Shown here piece after piece: positions 26,160 through 36,672 of a stretch of 64,000 nucleotides of DNA; the stretch's first letter is position 1, and the number at the start of each line of letters is the position of its first letter. The notes under the pieces were generated by a model, which searched no databases, was not told the DNA's origin, and was given only the letters and a program-made list of their open reading frames with translations. The stretch is taken from the NCBI RefSeq assembly GCF_017798005.1, contig NZ_CP072548.1:682001-746000 (forward strand), written 5' to 3'. Both the position numbers and the translations under genes were made by a program. Source of the stretch: Aggregatibacter sp. 2125159857. Its GTDB lineage: Bacteria > Pseudomonadota > Gammaproteobacteria > Enterobacterales > Pasteurellaceae.

Positions 26160-27437
26160 TTATTTGAATGTGTTTTGAATATGATTGATGATGTCGCTGA
26201 ATGCCACAACGGCTTGTTCGCTATGTTGCAACAAGTTTTTTACCACCACTTGTTGATTTTTCACTTCATCCTCGCCGATAACTAAGGCTAACTTCGCACC
26301 ACTTTTATCGGCTCGTTTAAATTGCTTTTTGAAATTCCCGCCGCTGCAGTGTAAAAGGGTACGTAAGTGCGGTAATTCTGAACGAAGTTTTTCTGCCAAA
26401 TTAAAGGCGGCCACGGTAGTGCCTTCGCCTTGATAAACGATATAAATATCTACCGCACTTGGCAAGGTAATCTGTGTATTCACTTCCTGTACTAACAGGA
26501 CCAAACGCTCCAAGCCCATAGCAAAGCCAACACCACTTGTGGCATGACCGCCTAGCTGTTCAACCAACCCATCGTAACGACCACCACCGCAGACGGTACC
26601 TTGTGCGCCTAAAGCGGAAGTTACCCATTCAAATACGGTTTTGTTGTAATAATCTAAGCCGCGCACCAATTTTTGATTGATTTCGTACTGAATGCCTAAA
26701 CTATCCAGCAAGGCGCATAATTGCGCAAAATGTTCGCGGGAATCGTCATCAAGATAATCGTGTAATTTCGGTGCATCATTTAGCACTTCTTGAACACGTT
26801 GATCTTTACTGTCCAAAATCCGTAACGGATTGGTGGTTAAACGACGCTTGCTGTCTTCATCTAAAATATCAATGTGATTTTGTAAAAAATCGACCAAGGC
26901 TTGACGATAATTTTTGCGCGCCTCTAGTGAACCGATGGAGTTAAGTTGAAGCGTAACATGGTCAAAAATGCCTAAATCCTTCCATAAACGGGCGGTTAAG
27001 GCGATAAGTTCCGCATCAATTTCCGGATTAGGAATACCAAAAATCTCTACGCCCACTTGATGAAACTGACGATAACGACCTTTTTGCGGACGTTCATAAC
27101 GGAACATCGGCCCCATATACCATAAACGTTGTTCTTGGTTGTACAACAAACCGTGCTCGATACCGGCGCGAACACAACCTGCCGTGCCTTCCGGACGCAA
27201 AGTCAAACTTTCCTCATCACGGTCATCGAACGTAAACATTTCTTTTTCCACCACATCGGTGACTTCACCGATAGCGCGGGCGAATAACGGCGTGCTTTCC
27301 ACAATTGGCATACGGATTTCCGCGTAACCATACGCACTTAAAACCGACCGCACTTTATTCTCAATCCATTGCCATAGCGGGGTTTCTGTTGGTAAGCAAT
27401 CGTTCATACCACGAATTGCCTGAATAGTTTTTGCCAC
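26160..27437 (-). CDS. hisS: Histidyl-tRNA synthetase
   Basis: A 425-residue class II aminoacyl-tRNA synthetase. It starts with a GTG at 27437 (AGGAAG five bases upstream). Motif 2 is visible as [21 protein letters not shown], split here as [15 protein letters not shown] and HQVG. The histidine-specific motifs are [15 protein letters not shown] and [14 protein letters not shown]. Motif 3 is [14 protein letters not shown]. The C-terminal anticodon-binding domain covers about residues 325-425. It is part of the rodZ-ispG-hisS-yfgM cluster on the minus strand. Confidence 0.98.
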   Translation of the reverse strand: MAKTIQAIRGMNDCLPTETPLWQWIENKVRSVLSAYGYAEIRMPIVESTPLFARAIGEVTDVVEKEMFTFDDRDEESLTLRPEGTAGCVRAGIEHGLLYNQEQRLWYMGPMFRYERPQKGRYRQFHQVGVEIFGIPNPEIDAELIALTARLWKDLGIFDHVTLQLNSIGSLEARKNYRQALVDFLQNHIDILDEDSKRRLTTNPLRILDSKDQRVQEVLNDAPKLHDYLDDDSREHFAQLCALLDSLGIQYEINQKLVRGLDYYNKTVFEWVTSALGAQGTVCGGGRYDGLVEQLGGHATSGVGFAMGLERLVLLVQEVNTQITLPSAVDIYIVYQGEGTTVAAFNLAEKLRSELPHLRTLLHCSGGNFKKQFKRADKSGAKLALVIGEDEVKNQQVVVKNLLQHSEQAVVAFSDIINHIQNTFK

Positions 27438-27462
27438 AATAACTTCCTGTGTTTATAAAAAA

Positions 27463-28566
27463 TTAAAGAATACGATTTTTAGGATCTTGTTGCGCAACAC
27501 GGGCGCGAATTTTTGCTTCTAATTGATTAATTAAATCATCGTTATCAAAACGTTCTTTCTGACGTTCGCCGTCAAGATAATAGCCGCTTTTCTTATTGCC
27601 GCCGGTGACGCCTAAATCAGACACTAACGCTTCCCCCGGGCCATTGACGACACAGCCGATAATTGACACATCCATCGGCGTAATAATATCTTCTAAACGT
27701 TGTTCGAGCGCATTTACGGTGCCAATCACATCAAATTCCTGACGAGAACAGGTCGGGCAAGCAATAAAGTTAATGCCACGAGAACGAATACGCAGTGATT
27801 TTAAAATATCAAAGCCCACTTTGATTTCTTCCACCGGATCGGCGGCTAAAGACACTCGCAGGGTGTCACCGATCCCTTCAGCCAATAACATACCTAATCC
27901 GATGGCAGATTTCACTGCACCGGCACGCGCACCACCGGCTTCGGTAATACCCAAATGCAACGGCTGTTTAATCGCCTTGGCGAGTAAGCGATAAGATTCC
28001 ACTGCCAAATACACATCGGAGGCTTTAACGCTCACTTTAAATTGATCGAAGTTCAAACGATCTAAAATTTCAACATGGCGCAATGCCGATTCCAACAATG
28101 CCTGTGGCGTCGGTTCACCGTATTTTTCCTGAATATCTTTTTCCAGTGAGCCGGCATTCACCCCAATACGAATGGGAATATTTTTATCTTTAGCGCAATC
28201 CACTACGGCGCGAATACGATCTTCACGTCCGATATTACCCGGATTGATACGCAAGCAGTCCACACCGTATTCAGCGACTTTCAGCGCAATGCGATAATCA
28301 AAATGAATATCAGCGACTAACGGTACGTTCACTTGCTGTTTAATTAATTTGAACGCTTCCGCCGCTTCCATGGTTGGCACGGACACCCGTACAATATCGG
28401 CACCAACGCGCTCTAACGATTTGATTTGCGCGACCGTGGCTTCAACATCGGTCGTTCTTGTGTTGGTCATCGACTGCACCGCAATCGGTGCATCACCCCC
28501 GATGGGTACATTTCCTACATAAATTTTCGTGGATTCTCTACGCTGAATTTTTGGCTTTTCTAACAT
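27463..28566 (-). CDS. ispG: 4-hydroxy-3-methylbut-2-enyl diphosphate synthase (flavodoxin)
   Basis: A 367-residue [4Fe-4S] enzyme of the MEP pathway for isoprenoids, converting ME-cPP to HMBPP. The frame opens at 28611, but the ATG at 28566 ([20 protein letters not shown]) fits the family and lies 10 bases after the rodZ stop. The TIM-barrel part has [14 protein letters not shown] and [10 protein letters not shown]. The cluster ligands are in [13 protein letters not shown] and [12 protein letters not shown] (three Cys plus Glu). Confidence 0.97.
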   Translation of the reverse strand: MLEKPKIQRRESTKIYVGNVPIGGDAPIAVQSMTNTRTTDVEATVAQIKSLERVGADIVRVSVPTMEAAEAFKLIKQQVNVPLVADIHFDYRIALKVAEYGVDCLRINPGNIGREDRIRAVVDCAKDKNIPIRIGVNAGSLEKDIQEKYGEPTPQALLESALRHVEILDRLNFDQFKVSVKASDVYLAVESYRLLAKAIKQPLHLGITEAGGARAGAVKSAIGLGMLLAEGIGDTLRVSLAADPVEEIKVGFDILKSLRIRSRGINFIACPTCSRQEFDVIGTVNALEQRLEDIITPMDVSIIGCVVNGPGEALVSDLGVTGGNKKSGYYLDGERQKERFDNDDLINQLEAKIRARVAQQDPKNRIL

Positions 28567-28576
28567 TGTTCGCCCA

Positions 28577-29554
28577 TTATTGAGGTAATTTAAATTTTGC
28601 GACACGCCCATCTACCGTTAACGGGAAAGCTTCGCCTTTATATGTAATTTTCACATTTGCCGGCGCACCGATAATCAAAGAATAAGGTTCACCTTCGCTG
28701 AAATTGAGGACATCGCCTTGCTTATATTCTTTTTGCGCTAACACTTTTCGGTTCTTGTCTTTCACACTGATCCAGCAATTACCGATAACTTCAATGTATA
28801 AAGCCTCTTTTGTCGCAGCTGCAGAAACACTTGCATTTTCCACCGCACTTTGTTGTTGCGGCTGTTGCGCTGTGGTTGCCTCCGCAGTTGATGCCGATTT
28901 CATACCGGTGATTTTATCCATTTCCGCTTGTAATGCATTAGTTGGTGCCGGTGTACTAGACTCATTCGCCGATGGCGTTGTCGGGGCGCTTGTTACTGAG
29001 CTGCCCGTAGTAGAACCTGTTGCGGTAATAACACCGGTAGCATCTTGCGGTTTGTCATTGGATACTGCAGCAGGTGTTGAGGTGGTTGCCATGGTTTGGG
29101 TGTAGGCGTTGACTAAATTATCGCGCTCTTCATTGGTATGCTGATGATTTTCCCACCACCACATTCCTGTCATACCGATCACGATAAGCACTACCAGCGC
29201 AGTTAAATAACCGATCCAACGATGATGTGATGTGTATTGATTGACAGCATGTGTCGCTCTCGCATTTTTGCCTAAATCATTTTCTTGGTCATGACCAAAA
29301 TGTACTAAATTTGTCCATTCAGATTCCGGAATGCGTAAAAATTTAGCATAGTTTCGCACATAACCTCGCATGAATGTCGCCGGAACGGCTGCATTCACAA
29401 ATTGATTTTCTTCAAGAGTTTTTAAGATTGATGGGCGTAATGCGATAGCTTCAGCGACCTCTTCCAAAGAAAGGTGTAACGCTTCTCGCGCAATACGAAA
29501 TTTATCACCGAGCGTTATTTCTGGTGAATCGGTTTGGCATTCTTGTGTGTTCAT
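28577..29554 (-). CDS. rodZ: Cytoskeleton protein RodZ
   Basis: A 325-residue rod-shape determinant linking MreB to the cell-wall machinery. The N-terminal helix-turn-helix of the HTH_25 type ([20 protein letters not shown], then [18 protein letters not shown]) covers about residues 16-60. A membrane segment ([20 protein letters not shown]) lies near 115-135. It is followed by a Thr/Ser/Ala/Gln-rich linker and a C-terminal periplasmic beta domain (DUF4115, from [18 protein letters not shown]). The first gene of the ispG-hisS-yfgM run. Confidence 0.95.
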   Translation of the reverse strand: MNTQECQTDSPEITLGDKFRIAREALHLSLEEVAEAIALRPSILKTLEENQFVNAAVPATFMRGYVRNYAKFLRIPESEWTNLVHFGHDQENDLGKNARATHAVNQYTSHHRWIGYLTALVVLIVIGMTGMWWWENHQHTNEERDNLVNAYTQTMATTSTPAAVSNDKPQDATGVITATGSTTGSSVTSAPTTPSANESSTPAPTNALQAEMDKITGMKSASTAEATTAQQPQQQSAVENASVSAAATKEALYIEVIGNCWISVKDKNRKVLAQKEYKQGDVLNFSEGEPYSLIIGAPANVKITYKGEAFPLTVDGRVAKFKLPQ

Positions 29555-29769
29555 AAACGAAAGTTTTTTTACTAAAATTTAACAGGTAAAGTTTAAGGTT
29601 GTCAGGCGTCTTTTGCAACTGTTATATAGCGTGATTCTGTGCCACGAGAGAATTTGTTAAGCATTTTGGGCGAAAAAATAAAGGCGGAAAATACGCTTGA
29701 AAAGAAGCGAATGAACAAGCAACAAAAACAGGGGAAAAATTCACCGCACTTTTTCGGTAATTTATCAGG

Positions 29770-30324
29770 CTATTTTGTGAATTGAGCGAATCTCTTTGCA
29801 CGTTCTGGTGCGATCTTCTCAAGTGCGGTCAGATTTTCTTGGTAAATTTTCTGATCTTTCGCGGATAAGGCGCAGAGTGCCAGGTTTTCATAAGTGTCGG
29901 CTTGGTGATAATACTGCGGGCTATTTAATGCCTGTGTGAATTGTTTATAGGCCGCCTGATATTCTCCTTGCGCACACAAAAACGCACCGAAATTATTCAA
30001 GACATCCCCTTGTGTATCATCCAATTTAATGGCCGTTAAATACGCTTGTTTAGCGTGTTCCATATCCCCTTGTTGTTGATAAAAATAGGCTAACGCAGCG
30101 TGTACCAAATAGTATTTTGGGGCATAAGAAAGGGCTTTATCTAAATTTAATTTCGCTTGGCTACCGTTTTGTTGTTGTAAATAACCTAATGCCAGTTCTA
30201 CACGGGCTTTTGCCGCCGCCTGTTTATCAAAATCTGATGTGTCGGAATGGCTGACGCAGGCAGAAAGTAAAAAAGGAAAAATAAAGATCGCAAAACGGTA
30301 AAAGATAAACTGAATAGGGCGCAT
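29770..30324 (-). CDS. pilW: Type IV pilus biogenesis/stability lipoprotein (PilW/PilF), TPR protein
   Basis: A 184-residue lipoprotein. The frame opens at 30417 inside rlmN, but the ATG at 30324 has AGAGGA six bases upstream and gives the signal MRPIQFIFYRFAIFIFPFLL with lipobox L-S-A-C. Three to four TPR units follow (ARVELALGYLQQQNGSQAKL, AALAYFYQQQGDMEHAKQA, NNFGAFLCAQGEYQAAYKQF). PilW/PilF stabilises or localises the secretin of type IV pili, the machine that also takes up USS-bearing DNA in this family. It lies behind rlmN, as in Haemophilus and Pseudomonas. Confidence 0.88.
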   Translation of the reverse strand: MRPIQFIFYRFAIFIFPFLLSACVSHSDTSDFDKQAAAKARVELALGYLQQQNGSQAKLNLDKALSYAPKYYLVHAALAYFYQQQGDMEHAKQAYLTAIKLDDTQGDVLNNFGAFLCAQGEYQAAYKQFTQALNSPQYYHQADTYENLALCALSAKDQKIYQENLTALEKIAPERAKRFAQFTK

Positions 30325-30349
30325 AATTTTTCCTCTCTTACTTATCAAC

Positions 30350-31504
30350 TCATTGAACTTGAACGGCAATCGCCTCGCCAAAACGTTTTTTCTGTGCAGT
30401 ACGTTTGGTCCGGTCAATCACATCGCCGGCTAATTGTCCGCAGGCCGCATCAATGTCATCGCCACGGGTTTTACGCACAATCACCGTTAAACCGTATTCC
30501 ATCAAGGTTTTTTGGAAACGGTCAATACGCGTATTAGAGCTTTTCGCGTAAGGCGCTTCCGGGAACGGGTTCCATGGAATCAAATTGATTTTACATGGCG
30601 TATTTTTTAACACTTCCGCTAATTGATGGGCGTGTTCCACATGATCATTCACATGATCCAACATGACATATTCGATGGTCACTTTGCCATGGTTGGCGTT
30701 AGAAACGCTTAAATAGCGATTCACCGAATCAATTAAGGTTTTGATATTGTATTTTTTGTTTAGTGGCACGATTTCATCACGCAATTCATCGTTTGGTGCA
30801 TGCAAGGAAATCGCCAATGCTACATCGATCATTTTGCTTAAATTATCAAGCGCCGGCACAACACCGGATGTGGATAATGTCACACGGCGTTTAGATAAAC
30901 CATAAGCGAAATCGTCCAACATAATTTCCATCGCCGGTACCACATTCGCCACATTCAACAACGGCTCGCCCATACCCATCATCACCACATTGGTAATCGG
31001 ACGCACGCCTGTTACCCCAAAATTGCCAATGATTTTCGATGCGCGCCATACTTGCCCAATAATTTCTGACACCGTTAAATTGCGGTTGAAGCCTTGTTGC
31101 GCGGTCGAACAAAAAGTACAAGCTAATGCGCAGCCAACCTGTGAAGAAACACATAACGTGGCGCGATCCGCTTCCGGAATGTACACGGTTTCCACTTGTT
31201 GATCACCGACCTGCATCGCCCATTTAATCGTGCCATCGGCAGAACGCTGTTCCACCGCCACTTCCGGTGCTTTAATTTCTGCCACGGACTTTAATTTTTC
31301 CCGTAACTTTTTATTTAAATTGGTCATATTGTCGAAATTGTCTTCACCAAAATGGTAAATCCATTTCACCAACTGATCGGCGCGGAACGGTTTTTCGCCC
31401 AATTCGGCAAAAAACTCACGCATCTGCGCACGGGTTAAATTCATTAAATTGACTTTTTTTGCCGGTTCGGCAACAGCTTGCACTGATACTGTTTGTTCTG
31501 ACAT
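30350..31504 (-). CDS. rlmN: Dual-specificity RNA methyltransferase RlmN
   Basis: A 384-residue radical-SAM enzyme that puts C2-methyl on A2503 of 23S rRNA and A37 of some tRNAs. The cluster motif C-x3-C-x2-C is in [31 protein letters not shown] and [10 protein letters not shown] form the SAM site. The C-terminal Cys for methyl transfer is probably in [13 protein letters not shown]. Start [14 protein letters not shown] at 31504. It precedes pilW and the rodZ run on the minus strand. Confidence 0.97.
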   Translation of the reverse strand: MSEQTVSVQAVAEPAKKVNLMNLTRAQMREFFAELGEKPFRADQLVKWIYHFGEDNFDNMTNLNKKLREKLKSVAEIKAPEVAVEQRSADGTIKWAMQVGDQQVETVYIPEADRATLCVSSQVGCALACTFCSTAQQGFNRNLTVSEIIGQVWRASKIIGNFGVTGVRPITNVVMMGMGEPLLNVANVVPAMEIMLDDFAYGLSKRRVTLSTSGVVPALDNLSKMIDVALAISLHAPNDELRDEIVPLNKKYNIKTLIDSVNRYLSVSNANHGKVTIEYVMLDHVNDHVEHAHQLAEVLKNTPCKINLIPWNPFPEAPYAKSSNTRIDRFQKTLMEYGLTVIVRKTRGDDIDAACGQLAGDVIDRTKRTAQKKRFGEAIAVQVQ

Positions 31505-31671
31505 GGAGCCTCGTTATTACACATTACGGCGGATACCGAAATTTTTGGTGATATTTTAAACAATAGAAAAATAAGGGTGCGATTGTACTGATTTCGATTT
31601 GATTAATCTAGCGATTTTGTATGCGCCATACAAACGATCAGAAAATGACCGCACTTTTACGCGTGATCAAG

Positions 31672-32643
31672 CTAGGCGTTATCAATGGCAAAAGAGATCA
31701 CCTCTTTAATGTGTTCCGCACTCATGGCAATCATCAATAAGCGATCCACACCTAATGCGACACCGGAACAATTCGGAATGCCTGCCTGCAAGGCGGATAA
31801 TAAGCGCGTATCAATGGCGCGCACAGGTAACCCCATTTTTTCCCGTTGCAGATTATCTTGCTGAAAGCGTCTTAATTGCTCGCGTGCATCAGACAATTCG
31901 TGGAAACCGTTAGCGAGTTCCAATCCTTTATAGTAAAACTCAAAGCGTTCTGCCACGCGCAAATCTTCCGAACTGATTTGCGCTAAAGCCGCCTGACTTG
32001 CCGGAAAATGATACACCACGACAGGCGCTTCCTGCCCAATTTGCGGCTCGACGACCGCACTAAATAAAAATTGCAGTAAGGTGTCGCGACTTTCATTTTC
32101 TGCACCCATTAACTGGTGTTTTTTGGCTTTTTCCACCAATTCGGCGAGATCAGCTGACAACGGATCCAAGCCAACATATTGTTGGAACGCAAATTGATAA
32201 CTCATGCTTTCTGCCGGCGGACATTCCAAAATTTGTTGTAGCAAATCATCTACCTCGTTAATTAAGCGATACATATCAAAGTGCGGTCGATACCATTCCA
32301 GCATGGTAAATTCAGGGTTGTGTCGATTGCCCGCTTCTTCATTGCGGAACACTTTGCCGATTTGAAATATCGGACCGCTGCCTGCCGCCAGCAAGCGTTT
32401 CATGTGATATTCCGGGCTGGTAGAAAGCCACAGAGTTTTCGACTGCTCACCAAACGGTGAAATAAATTCTGTACTGAAGGTGGCGAGATGCACATCGGTC
32501 ACCCCAAATTCGCTCAACACCGGCGTTTCCACTTCCAATAAACCACGATCGGTAAAAAATCGGCGAATTTCTTCAATTAATTTTGCGCGAGTTAGCAAAT
32601 TTTTAATGGAGGCGCTAGGTTGCCATTGAGTTTGTTCAAACAT
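31672..32643 (-). CDS. epmA: Elongation factor P--(R)-beta-lysine ligase
   Basis: A 323-residue LysRS-like class II ligase (GenX/PoxA/YjeA) that lacks the anticodon-binding domain and lysylates EF-P. The frame opens at 32688; the ATG at 32643 has AAGGGA five bases upstream. Motif 1 is near [20 protein letters not shown]. Motif 2 is [20 protein letters not shown]. Motif 3 is [14 protein letters not shown]. It is divergent from frdABCD, the arrangement found in E. coli. Confidence 0.95.
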   Translation of the reverse strand: MFEQTQWQPSASIKNLLTRAKLIEEIRRFFTDRGLLEVETPVLSEFGVTDVHLATFSTEFISPFGEQSKTLWLSTSPEYHMKRLLAAGSGPIFQIGKVFRNEEAGNRHNPEFTMLEWYRPHFDMYRLINEVDDLLQQILECPPAESMSYQFAFQQYVGLDPLSADLAELVEKAKKHQLMGAENESRDTLLQFLFSAVVEPQIGQEAPVVVYHFPASQAALAQISSEDLRVAERFEFYYKGLELANGFHELSDAREQLRRFQQDNLQREKMGLPVRAIDTRLLSALQAGIPNCSGVALGVDRLLMIAMSAEHIKEVISFAIDNA

Positions 32644-32824
32644 CGGTATCCCTTTATTAAAGATAATTGCGAAAGCGTGATTGCGCATTTTAAAGCAAGT
32701 GAATCAAAATGCATAAACGAATCCTTTTTTCACCGCACTTTTATTGGTCTTTAGTTAAATCTTTGTTAATTACTTGTTATTTTAAAGACAAAAGATGAAC
32801 AATTCGCGTCGTGCGTTAACTTTT

Positions 32825-32838
32825 TTGAGGTAGATCAC
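32825..32838. promoter_or_regulatory. Candidate FNR-type site upstream of frdA
   Basis: TTGAGGTAGATCAC matches the FNR consensus TTGAT-N4-ATCAA at 8 of 10 positions. It also overlaps a CRP-like half-palindrome (TGA-N6-TCACA). Anaerobic activation of fumarate reductase by FNR is established in E. coli and Haemophilus relatives; here it is inferred. It lies about 130 bases before the frdA start. Confidence 0.5.
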
Positions 32839-32909
32839 AAAATTGTAACAAAGTTGAGAAAAAAGATTTTCATCATAAAAAATAATGGCAAAATGACCTT
32901 ACCCTAACA

Positions 32910-32936
32910 GCGCCAAAGAGCTATTTGGTGTTTTTA
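32910..32936 (+). promoter_or_regulatory. Leader hairpin with U-tract upstream of frdA
   Basis: GCGCCAAA / TTTGGTGT stem (two G-U pairs) with loop GAGCTA, followed by TTTTATTATT. It sits in the presumed frd leader, about 30 bases before the start codon, and looks like an intrinsic terminator, hence a possible attenuator. Confidence 0.4.
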
Positions 32937-32967
32937 TTATTGTCATTTCTTTACTTGGAGGAATATC

Positions 32968-34770
32968 GTGCAAACTGTGAATGTTGATATCGCCATTGTT
33001 GGCGCCGGTGGCGGTGGTTTACGGGCGGCGATTGCTGCAGCGCAAGCTAATCCCAACCTTAAAATTGCGTTAGTCTCAAAAGTTTATCCAATGCGTAGCC
33101 ACACGGTTGCGGCAGAAGGGGGGGCAGCGGCGGTCATTAAAGAGGAAGACTCTTATGACAAACACTTTCAGGACACCGTCGCAGGTGGTGACTGGCTTTG
33201 TGAACAAGACGTTGTCGAATATTTCGTGGAACACTCACCGGTAGAAATGACCCAGCTTGAACGTTGGGGATGTCCTTGGAGTCGTAAGGCTGATGGTGAC
33301 GTAAACGTACGCCGTTTCGGTGGCATGAAAATCGAACGTACTTGGTTCGCTGCCGATAAAACCGGTTTCCACTTATTGCATACGCTCTTCCAAACTTCTA
33401 TTCAATACCCGCAAATTGTACGTTTCGATGAACACTTCGTTCTTGATATTTTAGTAGATGATGGTCATGCTCGCGGTATGGTTGCCATGAACATGATGGA
33501 AGGTTCTTTAGTTCAAATTAATGCTAATGCTGTTGTAATCGCTACAGGTGGTGGTTGCCGCGCTTTCCGTTTCAATACGAATGGTGGCATTGTAACCGGA
33601 GACGGTTTATCAATGGCGTATCGCCATGGTGTGCCATTGCGCGACATGGAATTCGTGCAATATCACCCAACCGGCTTGCCGAATACCGGTATTTTAATGA
33701 CCGAAGGTTGTCGTGGTGAGGGTGGTATTTTAGTCAATAAAGACGGCTATCGCTATTTACAAGACTACGGTTTGGGACCGGAAACGCCAATCGGTAAACC
33801 ACAAAACAAATACATGGAATTAGGCCCGCGCGATAAAGTATCCCAAGCGTTCTGGCAAGAATGGCGCAAAGGCAATACCTTAAAAACTGCCAAAGGTGTG
33901 GATGTGGTGCACCTGGACTTACGTCATCTCGGTGAACAATATTTACATGAACGTTTACCATTCATTTGCGAACTCGCGAAAGCCTATGAAGGTGTGGATC
34001 CGGTGAAAGCGCCAATTCCTGTGCGTCCGGTCGTACACTACACCATGGGCGGTATCGAAGTGGATTTCAACAGCGAAACCCGAATTAAAGGCTTATTTGC
34101 CGTAGGTGAATGTGCTTCTTCCGGTTTACATGGTGCGAACCGTTTAGGTTCTAACTCCTTAGCCGAATTAGTGGTGTTAGGTCGCGTTGCCGGTGAATAT
34201 GCGGCGCAACGTGCCGTCGAAGCCAAATCAGGCAACCAAAATGCGATTGATGCACAAGCGCAAGATGTCGTTAAACGCTTAAATGACTTATTCGCTCAAG
34301 AAGGTACGGAATCTTGGTCTGAAATTCGTGATGAAATGGGTCAAGCCATGGAAGAAGGCTGCGGTATCTATCGTACGCAAGAAAGTATGCAACAAGCCGT
34401 TGATAAAATTGCTGAACTCAAAGAACGTTATAAACGCATTCATGTTTCTGACCGTTCCAGCGTGTTTAATACCAACTTATTATACACCGTTGAGTTGGGT
34501 TACATTTTGGATGTGGCACAGTCTATTGCGAACTCTGCGATTGAACGTAAAGAGTCTCGTGGCGCGCACCAACGTTTGGATTACACCGAACGTGATGATG
34601 TGAACTACTTGAAACATACCTTGGCGTTCTATAACGAAAACGGTGCGCCACGCATTGAATACAGCCCAGTGAAAATCACTAAATCACAACCGGCAAAACG
34701 TGTTTACGGTGCAGAAGCCGAAGCAGCAGAAGCCGCCGCGAAGGCAAAAGAACAAGCGGGTAAGGAGTAA
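32968..34770 (+). CDS. frdA: Fumarate reductase flavoprotein subunit
   Basis: A 600-residue FAD subunit that reduces fumarate to succinate at the end of anaerobic electron transport. It starts with GTG at 32968, with GGAGG eight bases upstream. The N-terminal dinucleotide motif is [16 protein letters not shown]; the covalent FAD histidine is in [13 protein letters not shown]. The substrate and active-site regions include [29 protein letters not shown] and [17 protein letters not shown]. The C-terminal tail is rich in Ala, Glu and Lys. First gene of frdABCD. Confidence 0.98.
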   Translation: MQTVNVDIAIVGAGGGGLRAAIAAAQANPNLKIALVSKVYPMRSHTVAAEGGAAAVIKEEDSYDKHFQDTVAGGDWLCEQDVVEYFVEHSPVEMTQLERWGCPWSRKADGDVNVRRFGGMKIERTWFAADKTGFHLLHTLFQTSIQYPQIVRFDEHFVLDILVDDGHARGMVAMNMMEGSLVQINANAVVIATGGGCRAFRFNTNGGIVTGDGLSMAYRHGVPLRDMEFVQYHPTGLPNTGILMTEGCRGEGGILVNKDGYRYLQDYGLGPETPIGKPQNKYMELGPRDKVSQAFWQEWRKGNTLKTAKGVDVVHLDLRHLGEQYLHERLPFICELAKAYEGVDPVKAPIPVRPVVHYTMGGIEVDFNSETRIKGLFAVGECASSGLHGANRLGSNSLAELVVLGRVAGEYAAQRAVEAKSGNQNAIDAQAQDVVKRLNDLFAQEGTESWSEIRDEMGQAMEEGCGIYRTQESMQQAVDKIAELKERYKRIHVSDRSSVFNTNLLYTVELGYILDVAQSIANSAIERKESRGAHQRLDYTERDDVNYLKHTLAFYNENGAPRIEYSPVKITKSQPAKRVYGAEAEAAEAAAKAKEQAGKE

Positions 34771-34774
34771 TTAT

Positions 34775-35545
34775 ATGGCCGAACAATCAATCATGAACGT
34801 TGAAATTCTACGTTACAATCCGGAAGTTGACAAAGAGCCACACTTGAAAACTTATCAAGTGCCTTATGACAGCCAAACCTCTTTACTCGATGCGTTAGGT
34901 TACATTAAAGACAAGTTGGAGCCGGAACTTTCTTATCGTTGGTCATGCCGTATGGCAATCTGCGGTTCTTGCGGCATGATGGTAAACAACATTCCAAAAT
35001 TGGCGTGCAAAACTTTCTTGCGTGACTACAGTGGCCACATGCGTATTGAAGCCCTAGCTAATTTCCCGATTGAACGTGACTTGATCGTGGACTTAAGCCA
35101 TTTCATCGAAAGTTTAGAAGCCATCAAACCTTATGTGATCGGCAACCAAGCGCCTGAGTTAGACGGCAAGCCGCATCCGTCTAAAGAATTAGCGAAAAGC
35201 CGTACCAAACAAACGCCAGCACAATTGGAAAAATACCGCCAATTCTCGATGTGTATCAACTGTGGCTTATGCTATGCCGCCTGCCCACAATTCGGTTTAA
35301 ACCCAGAATTTGTTGGCCCGGCCGTATTAACTTTAGGTCATCGTTATAACTTAGATAACCGCGACCACGGCAAAGCAGAACGGATGAAAATCATGAACGG
35401 CGAAAATGGCGTTTGGTCTTGTACCTTTGTAGGTGCGTGTTCCGAAGTGTGTCCAAAACACGTGGGCCCAGCCACCGCCATTAACCAAGGCAAATTAGAA
35501 AGCGCCAAAGATTACCTCATTTCTATGCTTAAACCGAAGGCGTAA
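34775..35545 (+). CDS. frdB: Fumarate reductase iron-sulfur subunit
   Basis: A 256-residue subunit starting at the ATG at 34775, four bases after frdA, behind AAGGAG. The N-terminal [2Fe-2S] ferredoxin domain has [14 protein letters not shown] (with a further Cys downstream, LACKTF). The C-terminal domain has [15 protein letters not shown] and [15 protein letters not shown] for the [4Fe-4S] and [3Fe-4S] clusters. It passes electrons from menaquinol at FrdCD to FrdA. Confidence 0.98.
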   Translation: MAEQSIMNVEILRYNPEVDKEPHLKTYQVPYDSQTSLLDALGYIKDKLEPELSYRWSCRMAICGSCGMMVNNIPKLACKTFLRDYSGHMRIEALANFPIERDLIVDLSHFIESLEAIKPYVIGNQAPELDGKPHPSKELAKSRTKQTPAQLEKYRQFSMCINCGLCYAACPQFGLNPEFVGPAVLTLGHRYNLDNRDHGKAERMKIMNGENGVWSCTFVGACSEVCPKHVGPATAINQGKLESAKDYLISMLKPKA

Positions 35546-35556
35546 GGGGAAAGATT

Positions 35557-35949
35557 ATGACTACAACAGTAAGTAAACGTAAAAAATACGTTCGTGAAAT
35601 TACGCCGACTTGGTGGAAAAGTTGGGATTTCTACAAATTCTATATGCTACGTGAAGCCACAGCGGTGCCAACGGTTTGGTTCAGCTTAGTATTGCTTTAT
35701 GGCGTGATTTGTTTAGGCAAGGCAGATGGATTTGTCATGAATTTCATTCCGTTCCTACAAAATCCAATTGTCGTGATTCTTAACATCATTTCATTAGCGG
35801 CTTTATTGCTCCATGCCGTCACCTTATTTGATATGACAGGTGAAGTGATGTCAGGCACCACCGGTTTGCCGGCAAAATTCATTAAAAATGCTTTACGTGG
35901 CGCGTTTGTCGCCGTCACCGTATTGGCTTTAGTGTTAGTCTTTATCTAG
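35557..35949 (+). CDS. frdC: Fumarate reductase membrane anchor subunit C
   Basis: A 130-residue membrane protein with three hydrophobic segments. The N-terminal REITPTWWKSWDFYKFYMLR is characteristic of FrdC, and HAVTLFDMTGEV is near the second and third helices. It anchors FrdAB on the inner face of the cytoplasmic membrane and forms part of the quinol sites. It begins 11 bases after frdB. Confidence 0.95.
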   Translation: MTTTVSKRKKYVREITPTWWKSWDFYKFYMLREATAVPTVWFSLVLLYGVICLGKADGFVMNFIPFLQNPIVVILNIISLAALLLHAVTLFDMTGEVMSGTTGLPAKFIKNALRGAFVAVTVLALVLVFI

Positions 35950-35958
35950 GGGGTAGTT

Positions 35959-36303
35959 ATGGTTAATCAAAATCCAAAACGTTCAAACGAACCACCTGTC
36001 TGGTTAATGTTCAGTGCGGGTGGCATGATAAGCGGACTTGCTTTCCCTGTGCTCATTCTTATTCTCGGCTTGCTATTGCCTTTCGGCTTAGTCAGCCCCG
36101 ATAACATCATCGCCTTTGCACATCATTGGTTGGGTAAATTAATTATTTTAGCCCTAACCATTTTCCCAATGTGGGCAGGCTTACACCGTGTCCACCACGG
36201 TATGCACGACATCAAAGTCCATGTACCGGCCGGCGGATTTATTTTCTACGGCTTAGCGACACTTTATAGCGTCATCGTGCTATTTGCCGTGTTCAACTTA
36301 TAA
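35959..36303 (+). CDS. frdD: Fumarate reductase membrane anchor subunit D
   Basis: A 114-residue membrane protein with three hydrophobic segments. [19 protein letters not shown] at the N-terminus and [18 protein letters not shown] near the third helix are FrdD marks. With FrdC it anchors the enzyme. GGGGG precedes the ATG at 35959. A terminator at 36321 ends the operon. Confidence 0.95.
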   Translation: MVNQNPKRSNEPPVWLMFSAGGMISGLAFPVLILILGLLLPFGLVSPDNIIAFAHHWLGKLIILALTIFPMWAGLHRVHHGMHDIKVHVPAGGFIFYGLATLYSVIVLFAVFNL

Positions 36304-36320
36304 TGTCTCATCCTTAATAA

Positions 36321-36346
36321 AAAACTCCCACTATCGGGAGTTTTTT
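36321..36346 (+). terminator. Rho-independent terminator of frdABCD
   Basis: Stem AAAACTCCC / GGGAGTTTT with a 6-base loop, followed by TTTG. Confidence 0.9.
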
Positions 36347-36535
36347 GTTTCTACCTATTTTACAGCACTACATAAAGTCAAAGGCTATCTTGATTAAGTG
36401 AATGGGTGATAAAAGCGATCTGTCCAAATTTTGAAATTCAGATCAAAGTGCGGTCATTTTTAAATCTAAAATAGAGTAGTGTGTCAGTTTCTTTCTCTCC
36501 TTGTGTTTACTTCATCACTTTGAATATCTCACATT

Positions 36536-36628
36536 TACCTACTATTAGGTAATATATCGCCTTTTTAAATCCGATATAATTAGTCAGGTATTTTACTTAA
36601 ATCGTAAAATCTCAATGTGTCTGACACA
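36536..36628 (+). promoter_or_regulatory. norZ: norZ promoter region with two palindromes around a perfect -10
   Basis: A perfect TATAAT lies at 36575-36580 with no good -35. The palindrome TACCTA-CTAT-TAGGTA (36536-36551) covers the -45 to -30 area, and TGTGTC-T-GACACA (36616-36628) lies in the presumed leader, about 45 bases before the start codon. A related half-site TGTGTCAG is near 36480. The lack of a -35 suggests activation, and the second palindrome suggests repression. No regulator gene is nearby. A USS at about 36448 is the only other content of the gap. Confidence 0.45.
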
Positions 36629-36672
36629 AATTATTAAGTTATCAATATTTTATTTTCTCAAGGAGTGATCAA

